Assembly (NCBI GenBank): GCA_021234155.1
Contig: JAJEKV010000009.1
Coordinates: 8,190,546 to 8,254,545, forward strand
Direction of reading: 5' to 3'
DNA: 64,000 nucleotides
Source of the DNA: Isoetes taiwanensis
Taxonomy: Eukaryota > Streptophyta > Lycopodiopsida > Isoetales > Isoetaceae
The notes beneath the pieces were generated by a model. That model saw only the letters and a list, made by a program, of their open reading frames with translations. It was not told the DNA's origin and ran no database searches. The position numbers were made by a program, and so were the translations under genes. Shown here piece by piece: positions 56,530 to 64,000 of the stretch. Positions within the stretch are counted from its first letter, which is position 1. Each line of letters begins with the position of its first letter.

Positions 56530-57598
56530 TTGCAGTTGTTGAAGATTTTTAAATGCATTGTGAATAATCTTCTACCCCCTTTTGTTATCTCTAGTTCCTC
56601 TGAGTTGGATGGAGCTGCAGGACAAAACGCTGATGTTCAAGCTTCGATTCCAACTTCAACAACATCCCTTTCCCAGCTAGCAAATAACATGCCACCCCCC
56701 CTTCGAACCATCACCAAGCCCAATTGGAAATAGGTTGCCCCCTCCATTCATTCCATCACAAGTGTATGCAACATGCTTCCACCACCTTTTGTTACATCCC
56801 CCGGAACTACATAGGCTCCATCTCAACAGGTGCTTCGAAACATGCTATCCCCACTATTTGTAGTTTCTCTTGCTTCATGTAGAGGTACAAAGACTTTAGC
56901 ACGATTAGAAGAATGCGAGATTCTCCATAACTTCTCTCACCATGTCTTCGCTACAAATGAGGATGATGTTACATCACCTACTCCTCTTCACACAACTGTT
57001 GTGACACATGGGTTTGCAGAATTTCAATCCGCCATAAGAGAGATATTTACAAGAACTCCTCATTATGATGCTGCGACAACATCTGCTGCTACAACTTCTA
57101 ATGGACCATCGCCAACATTTAACACTGGTACAACTTCATGTGGACTTTTTTCCTCTTCAAACACACCATTGAAGGCAGAGGAGGTCACTCCTAGAGTAGA
57201 ACTATCATCAGAAGATCAAAACACCAATGAGAAGCAACGAGATTATATGTTCTCCAGCCAAAGTTCCAAGAAATTCAAAGTAGATTTTAGCTTGAGAGCA
57301 TGTTCTTTTATAAGGAGAAGAAATCTTATGGAGGAATAGAAAATGAGAAGAATTCTCAAAACTACATGTTGCTTTGGACTGCATTAACAGATTCAACATG
57401 GCTAAGCTTCGTGCACTTAAAGATAAGTACAGTTCTAAGACAGAGGTCAAAAGAAGTAAAAGTTAAAGTTCTTCATTCTCACACTTACTTCATAGAATGT
57501 TTTTCACCTGATTATTGTGCAATGGAACCTTGCTAGACACCGTGAACAACAAGCAGCCGAGAGAAGAAAGCTTGCTAAGCATAGGAAAAAATATTGAA
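56530..57598 (+). CDS. Unrecognised gene fragment, plus strand, probably several exons
   Basis: The frame 56830-57339 (169 codons) is Thr/Ser-rich (TTSAATTSNGPSPTFNTGTT), followed by EDQNTNEKQRDYMFSSQSS. Farther on, short stretches in shifting frames read MAKLRALKDKYSSKTEVKRS and NLARHREQQAAERRKLAKHR before a TGA at 57596-57598, a basic helical end. Composition suggests a decayed or intron-split gene. I recognise no domain. It is arranged head-to-head with the ParB-methyltransferase relic. Confidence 0.35.
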
Positions 57599-57819
57599 CG
57601 TCCATTCCAGCATATGTCTGTTGCAATTGAGGGAATGGATCAAAAAAAGACAATCCTAAGATGTGCCAAAAGAATGCTTTATTAAGGTCCAACTTGTAGG
57701 AGCAATGATCTTCAAAGGAAGTCTAAAGTGCAAAGTCTTTTTGACATATTCTAACTTACATGGTGACCCAAACCTCACAATTACAATTCTTAACAAGGTG
57801 TTGTGTGAGTAAGAGCAGT

Positions 57820-60275
57820 TACCACTAGTGCTTTACCTCCAACTAGACAAATGTACCAGGGAGAATAAGAATCAAACACTCTTCGCTTATTGTACCATTC
57901 TAGTGGAGCTAGAGATCTTCAAAAAAGTAGAGCTTGGATTAAAAGTATGTGATTCACAAGTAGATAGATTTGGGAGATGGTCTATAATTTTATGGCAACA
58001 GGAAGGTAGACTGTGGGGCTTGGTGAATGTTTATGTCCATAACAAACCTAGAGGCAGAGGCGCCCTATGGGCCACTCTTAGGCACAAATTAAAAGGTTTC
58101 GGGAACCAGGTGGATTATGGTAGGAGATTTAAAAAGGTGGAGGCAGTTGTGGATGGACAAGGAGTATTATCTGAAACCGTGCATGGGTTTGAGAAAGTCC
58201 AATGGTGTAAAATGTTAGAAGATATAGGCTTGATGGTAGTAGATGGAGATAAGGAGTATATATGGTGTAACAGATGGGTAGGTACGGGAAGGACTTATGC
58301 AAGACATGACAGATGCTACATCAACGATGAGGCACTCTCCATCCTTCCAAACCTCCATAGATCCAATCTTCTAAAAAATGCTATCTCGGATCACAATCCA
58401 CAGGTGATATCTACTCACATTTGCTAGAAACTTTTAAAACAAGATTCAAACTCAATACCAGATACCTGAATGATCCAGAATTTGTAGAGGCTTGCAAAAA
58501 CATATGGCAAGCGGCTTTTAGAATGGGTTCAGAAATGGAAACCATGATAACGGCCCTGGGCAATATAAAAAATTATGCCAAAAGTTAGGGTAGAGCTAAA
58601 GTGCAAAGGGAGAGGGGAGAGATAGATAGCCTTTATAGTCAGCTCCACTCACTTAGAGCATTGGACCCAAATGATGGAATAGAGGAGAAGGGAATAATAG
58701 AACAAATAAATGCATTAGAGGAAGTCAAGATAATTGAGAACAGGTGCAAAGCAGGATTAACCTGGCTAAAGGAAGTCGACAAATGCATCAAGTCCTTCTT
58801 CAAGTCAGCTAAAGAAAAGAAGAGGTCGTCTACACTATCAACCATCTCATTAGAGGCTGATTCGACTCTCAAATCTCCAAGGGATCTAAAAAGGTACTTA
58901 TATAACCATTTCCATGCTTTCTTTGGGGAACATAAGTTACTATTCCAAGATACATACGAAGAGCTAGTGATCTCAAAAGTCTCGCGCATAATGAGCTCTA
59001 GCCAAAAAGATATTCTAAGCTGCTTTTCACTATTGAGGATCTTAAAAAAGCCACCCTCTTATTGGCTAAAAATAAATGTCCGGGTATGGATGGAATTCCC
59101 ATAGAATTCTACCAATGCAATTGGGAATGGATTAAAGAGGATATTTTCTCTACATATATAGATTTCTTGCAAGCTGATAATTTAAATCCAAGATTGAACA
59201 CAGGTTGCATCGCCTTGATACCCAAGTGAAAGGAGCCAAGTACAATTAATGACTGAAGGCCTATCACACTGCTATCTGCATTTTACAAAATCATGGCCAA
59301 GGCTATGGCAGAGAAGATCAAACCAATTTTAGCAGAAGGTATCTCATAGGCCCAATCTGGCTTCCTTCCGGGTAGGAGCATTCTGAGCGATGTGGCAGCA
59401 GCTTTCGAAGGGTTGCACTGGGCAAGAAAAATATGTAAAAAAGTAGCCTATCTAAAGCTAGATTTCACCAAGGCATATGACTGCATTAGATGGAGTTTTT
59501 TGCATAGAATGGTGCTTAAGCTGGGTCATGGAAGTTTTTTTACAGAAGGGATAATGAAACGAGATCTCTTGAGTCTCAGTCTTATTTCAAGGAGAACCAT
59601 CACCAATATTTGACATTAAGAGGGCATCAGGCAAGGTTGTCCCTTGGCCCCTTCCTCTTCAATATAGCAGCAGAAGCTCTCTCATAGAGTTTCTTGCAAG
59701 CCTTTGCAGACGACCTCATTCAAGGACTAGAAATGTGGGACGATTCTCAACAAATCTATAACTAGTATGCAGACGACTCATTTCTGTTTATAGAGGCAGT
59801 GGAAAATAACTTGTCATGTGCAGGCCAATTACTGGCCTCCTTCTCAATAGCTTCAGGTCGCCTTATAAATTGGAAAAAATGCTCAGTGCAGTGGCCTTTG
59901 GAGAATAGGTATCCTACATGTTTGGAAAGTTTACCATGGAAAATTATCCTTGAGTGTGAACACTCTAGCTTGTTAGGAATCCCAGTGGGCATGAACATCA
60001 CCAATGCACAAATATGGGACAAGATGCTAGGCCTTCATAAACACTTAAATTGGTGGAAGGTAGCAAAGCTATCTCTTGTAGGGAGGATTACTGTGGCAAA
60101 ACATGTATACATGTCATCAATTCTACTTGCTCCTAGGGAGAAGGTGCAAGAATTAGAAGGGTTGATTCGCAACTTTGTCTGGGGAGGAAACGAAGAAGGT
60201 ACAACGGTCAAAATTGCTTGGTGGAAGTGCAAGAGGGACAAAACAGAAGGGGAATTGGTATGTTTAACATAGTAC
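57820..60275 (+). mobile_element. L1-like LINE, broken
   Basis: Successive pieces are present. An endonuclease C-terminal part comes first (GRTYARHDRCYINDEAL, then NAISDHNP near 58385, the SDH-type motif with one change). The RT N-terminal linker follows (58601-59100), with its palm from LDFTKAYDCIRWSFLHRMVL (59460-59515). YADDSFLFIEA (59767-59800, preceded by a stop) and a post-palm region (SIASGRLINWKKCSVQWPL ... GIPVG, KLSLVGRITVAKHVYMS, FVWGG) come last. The motif set is that of plant L1 elements and differs from the LINE at 6-9 kb. Frameshifts and stops are frequent; the 3' end near 60275 joins a gypsy relic without a clear tail. Confidence 0.88.
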
Positions 60276-60409
60276 AGAGTAAAATATTAATAGCCAAATT
60301 CATATGGATGATCCTGCAGAAAAAGGTAAAGTCTCCAGGTATGCACCTCATCAACCAGGCTCTATTATTTTCATGCAAGCATAGTAAGCCCTCCGTTAAG
60401 GTATCGCTC

Positions 60410-62560
60410 CCATGATCACTCTTCTTTAATCTTAAGCTGAGCAGAGAAGCCTTCACCTTCCTGAAGAGACTTATTTCGGCTTGAAACACCATAAAGAAGC
60501 TGTTCACGCTTGACGCCAGCAAATTTGAAGAGCCACATGTCCCAAGAGAACACCAGAGATGATACAGAAACTTCTAGTTTGAGGAGATGATCATCCATGG
60601 AACTGTAAACAAAGAATTCATCTTGAAAAACTTAGAAAGGCATTTTCATTCATGTAATCTTGAAAAAGAGAAAGTATAATGCATTGAAATGTTGAAGGAA
60701 AATTTGATAAACCAAAGAGAACCACTTTATCTGTTAGTCTGGTAGGCTGATGTGTGCCAAGATCAATGATCTTGACTTTTGGAGTTTAGATGCGAGGAAC
60801 GACATCAGCATTCGTGACAGTATGCGCTGTTGGTTGAAGCAAAGCAGGAGGTTCAACACTAACAATCATGAAAAACAAAGGTTTTTATCTTTAGCAACTA
60901 TCAGTCGCTGAAAATAAAGAGCAGTATCCTTTGGCGTAGAACTCAAAAGAGTATTGTCGTCAGGTCTATGGACCAGTTGGACTAGATGGCACGGTGTTAA
61001 ATATGGATCAAGGAGCGTGCAATAGCATTTTCATTGCTGAGATCCATATCAGCGCAAGGGTTTTCTTCTTCTGGCTGAGAATTGATAAGAGGCGCAACAA
61101 CGGATTCTTAAAAGTGTTGTGAACATCATCTGAGCCACTATCAAATAAAGTAGATTCAGCGTGTTCAAGAAAAATGAATTGTTCAGTTCCCAAATGCATA
61201 GTGCCATAAAAGTTCTGTTAGTGATAATGAGTTGATCTATGACCTACTAGTAAATATTTTTTGCTTTACGAAGAATGGGATGCCTGTCGAGCATGTCATA
61301 GTCGCCAAGACCCTCACCTACTTCCAGACTCCCAATTCCAAAGGAAATTTAACATCACCAATGCTGGTCATGAGTTCTGAAGTAATATCTTATGGTTGCA
61401 TGAGGTCATAAGGAGCTTTGTACAACTATTTGATTCCAAGCTGGTGTCTTAAGTTGTCCGTAATACGATTGACGACACTTCACCATCAATTTGAACATGA
61501 GTAATTTGATGATTTCTCACCGTGGCATGAATGATAGATGTAGGGGTGGCTACAACGCTAATTAACACAGTGGGTAAAGGCAGTTGTTTGTGAAGGGCAG
61601 GATAAAGCTTCAAAATAGTGGATAAACTGAGAGGGAATCTTGATTTTATCAAGTTCTTCTTGAAACTTTAATGGAATTTGAGCCAAAGGACTGGGAGGGT
61701 CCACTACCATAGGATACTTAGGTAGTGATGCTGATATTTCATGCAAAAGTTTGACTTCAGCATCAATGTTGGGATATGATTGATTGCGTGTAAAAGGTGA
61801 TGGTGGTGTCGGTTTAGCAAATCGTTGTTGCGCTCGTGTAGTGACTTGAACATTAGCAAACATGCGTTCTTTAGCAGTTTGCATAGGACGGAGTATACTT
61901 TAACGAACTTTGGGCATAACATGAGGCATGAGTATCTCCAAATCTTTTTCAAAGTGAGCAGATTTAATTTGTTTATCCAATGGAATGGTAGCTAATGCAT
62001 AGGCAGAGTGCATGTCTTGAGGCGTAAAATGATGTTGTCTATTGCTCTGTACTTGGCAAGAGACGAGAACTATCTAATTGGACTATTGTACTCGATGATT
62101 GAGGGCGTGAAATATCTCTTCCTGGGGTCTGAAGGAGCTTAAGGAAGAGCTTGTTGAGGTGGCTGTTGTTGCAGAGCGCATGGAGGGCGACGCATATTGG
62201 GCTAAGGATTTGCCCTTGGCAATTCAAAACTGGTAAGCCCTGAGATGTACTGAGGCGGTTTGATTCGTACCTAGAAGTTGGACTTGAACTTGAGGGAGTG
62301 GGAACTTGGCAAAACTACCTGTAGGTGAAGCGAGAACTGACTCCCAAAGTCTCTACCGAAGAAGTTGAGCGGTCGACCTAACTATGACAGTTCGGGCGAC
62401 CTTGAGTAAGGTCATGCCGGAAAGGCCATCTGAGCAAAATAGGAAAGCCACAAGTCGTGGCAACTCAAAAGTGAAATGATCACGCGGCTGAGGCCATGAC
62501 TCGTGAAGCCTGAACTATCACGCTTTGAAGGCCGTGATAACTTGCCAAGGAGGACACATG
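60410..62560 (-). mobile_element. Relic of the same Ty3/gypsy family (internal fragment)
   Basis: The minus strand holds counterparts of the 11-kb element: an RT fragment at 60580-60720 (same 'atgatcatccatgga' and 'catcttg.aa' stretch as 22930-22990), protease-linker sequence at 61450-61900 (PLAQIPLKFQEELDKIKIP matching the SHVPLELQKELAKIKIP of the other copy), and part of the gag-pol linker near 62000-62230. It lacks visible LTRs and is far more decayed, so it is an older or less constrained copy. Confidence 0.82.
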
Positions 62561-62989
62561 CCAAGGGGTCGTGACATCCTCCTCATGTTGAGGTATCCTT
62601 GGTCTTTTTTTACTGTTTGCTGGTGACTTCATAGTAGAGGCAGATCCTGCTACAACCTTTCCACGAGGATCCTTCCCATATATCAGAAATAGTCGTATGG
62701 CTTGGAACACAAAACTAATTTTTTTTGGGAGGGATAGGGGAGATACAAAAGAACTTTCTTTGCTTTTAGAAATAGGTACAAAACCACGTGATAGGAGTGC
62801 ACATATATGTGAATGTGAGATGGGGATAGCTACATGGCATCGTCTTGCACTATTCTCCATTCTAGCATAGAGCAGATTTAGATAAGTTCCCTATAGTTCT
62901 ACCTTTACTCCCCCATTACTCTCAAATACTAGTCTGAATGCTTTTAGTCTTTGTATAATATGGAGTAGTTGTGTAGTCAATACGTATTC
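62561..62989. other. Unassigned; one minus open frame at 62480-62860
   Basis: The 126-codon minus frame (with GKDPRGKVVAGSASTMKSP and KKRPRIPQHEEDVT) is not recognised and may be part of the gypsy relic. Confidence 0.25.
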
Positions 62990-63345
62990 CTCCTAATCCT
63001 CGTCAAGGATTGTGGTGTTTTTCCTTCCATATTGGCTTGATTGTCCAGGCCCTAGCTATAGGGAAGGCCGCCTTGTTTCTCGAGTTTCATAAGATTCTCA
63101 ACAACAATTCTTCCCGAAGAGGTATTCAAAACAATCCAGAATCCAAGTCTATACTACTTGCATTCTCTCACATTCTATTAAGCAATGCTCTATGGACTCC
63201 TCTTCAACTTCATACATGGAACAAAGTGAACTAACATTGTTGTCCAATTTCGAAACGATTGGATCTGCTCTAGATACCCTGTGAATCAGTTGCCAAAGAA
63301 AGGCGACGATATACGCACAAGGGAGGGGGGATATTTTAGCCATGC
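62990..63345 (-). mobile_element. LINE C-terminal zinc-binding (zf-RVT) fragment
   Basis: The minus strand reads AFLWQLIHRVSRADPIVSKL and then CSMYEVEEESIEHCLIECER. This is the W-L-H-R ... C-x2-C-type ... E-S-x2-H-x3-x-C pattern of the zf-RVT region found after the RT in plant LINEs. It is interrupted by a stop at the following residue. Orientation is opposite to the nearby L1-like element, so it is a separate insertion. Confidence 0.75.
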
Positions 63346-63492
63346 ATTTTTTCAGATGTGTTTTAGTTCTTCCTTAGTAAGCACTCATTTCAACATGGTA
63401 GGCACTGGAAGTATCTCCTCAGTCCTCAAACTTTTGTAGCACGAGTTTACAAACTTTTTAGGCTGGAGAGATGGGCGCAGATTCCATGAATT

Positions 63493-63712
63493 TTGATCTC
63501 CTCTATATATAGTGTTTGTATGTGTCCAATTCCACCCCAACAACGGGCTCGTGCTTTCCACGATTTAAACCCATGCCTCCACCTTCTGCTATCGATCTCG
63601 GATCTGCAGCTATGAACAAGGCCATCCCATCCCCTGGGTTTATCCCCTTTACCGTAATAATCTGGTATGTGAACACTGTCGAAAATGATGTCGCCGTGCT
63701 CGTATGCAGCTT
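63493..63712 (-). pseudogene. L-type (legume) lectin domain fragment
   Basis: The minus strand from about 63712 reads TSTATSFSTVFTYQIITVKG, then NPGDGMALFIAADPRSIAEG, then GGGMGL and VVGVELDTYKHY. These match the conserved core of legume-type lectins (SFSTxFxF, GDGxAFxxAP, GGxLGL, VAVEFDTxxN), which bind carbohydrate and, in plants, often form the extracellular part of receptor kinases. The conserved Asn after DTY is replaced by Lys-His and a TAG follows at about 63510. The N-terminal part of the domain is absent or beyond an intron. It is likely a truncated copy. Confidence 0.72.
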
Positions 63713-64000
63713 GTCAAGGACAAACTATCACAGTATTGTCAACTCTCTACACTTTTGCAAACGGCTGCAAAAGAGAAACAAAAACCTCAGGATGCACATC
63801 ATTTGGATAATGATCTGCTTTTATCTCATATCTTCCAAAAACCTAGCTAATGGTCTGTGTCTGAGCATCTCAGTCTCTCTTGAAATTTTAGAAAAAAAAG
63901 GGACTTTCAGAGCCTACGCTGTTCTGCAAATTTGTCTAAGCTAATATGTTTATTTTCTGATTTATCAGTTCTGCAAATTTGTCTAAGCTGATATGTCTAT
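63713..64000. other. Right edge; possible intron or upstream part of the lectin fragment
   Basis: On the minus strand a pyrimidine-rich tract and cttttgcag near 63760 could be a splice acceptor just before the lectin exon. A 29-bp phrase (with 'tctgcaaatttgtctaagct') is duplicated at 63914-63945 and 63970-64000. Confidence 0.35.

Noticed and set aside
63516-63944. 142-codon plus-strand ORF at the right edge
   Set aside because: The minus strand reads as a legume-lectin core; the plus translation shows no family features.

Overview
The window is nuclear DNA from a land plant with a large, transposon-rich genome. It has one multi-exon plant gene in good condition among roughly 60 kb of retrotransposons, MITEs, tandem arrays and decayed genes. 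That gene is an F-box/LRR protein of the TIR1/AFB-COI1 hormone-receptor superfamily. It does not fit the TIR1 or COI1 pattern cleanly and carries a C-terminal tail not typical of either, so a non-seed land plant (fern, lycophyte or bryophyte) is a reasonable guess; the sequence alone does not settle it.

Layout. 0-5.9 kb: small repeats, then a 3.5 kb satellite of 19-bp units grouped as 57-bp triplets. 6-9.2 kb: a 5'-truncated, frameshifted LINE inserted into a dispersed AT-rich minisatellite, followed by a 423-bp foldback element. 11-15.4 kb: LINE 3' ends, a hAT-like MITE with a second MITE nested in it, and minisatellites. 15.5-28.5 kb: an LTR and primer-binding site of one retrotransposon, split by an 11.1 kb Ty3/gypsy element on the minus strand (16285-27433). 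The inserted element has 0.6-kb LTRs, the 5-bp target duplication TAAAG, gag-pol, and a very large extra ORF between integrase and the 3' LTR. On its far side lies an ORF that opens like the histone H3 tail and probably belongs to the interrupted outer element. 28.5-46 kb: decayed repeat DNA, including a second LTR of the outer family with a complete TRIM element nested in it (33805-34281, TSD TGAGG), diverged ~0.7 kb repeats, and a few unrecognised ORFs.

46.9-49.6 kb: the F-box/LRR gene (5 coding exons, about 693 codons). Its tail carries DLNQPP, an EAR-type repression motif. 51.7-55.9 kb, minus strand: a decayed intron-containing gene that reads, in order, acidic/NLS region, ParB-like domain and beta-class N6/N4 DNA methyltransferase (YGDC, DIPY, QKP, VLDAF and SGTT motifs). 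ParB-methyltransferase fusions are best known from phages and bacterial mobile DNA. A second copy of the MITE sits inside it, and many copies of the palindrome GTATTCCGGAATAC lie in its introns and upstream flank. 56.5-64 kb: an unrecognised plus-strand gene fragment, an L1-like LINE, an older relic of the same Ty3/gypsy family, a LINE zinc-finger fragment, and a minus-strand legume-type lectin exon at the right edge.

The mobile elements form clear insertion layers: LINE in minisatellite, gypsy in an older LTR element, TRIM in LTR, MITE in MITE, and MITE in the methyltransferase relic. The F-box gene is the only locus I consider functional.
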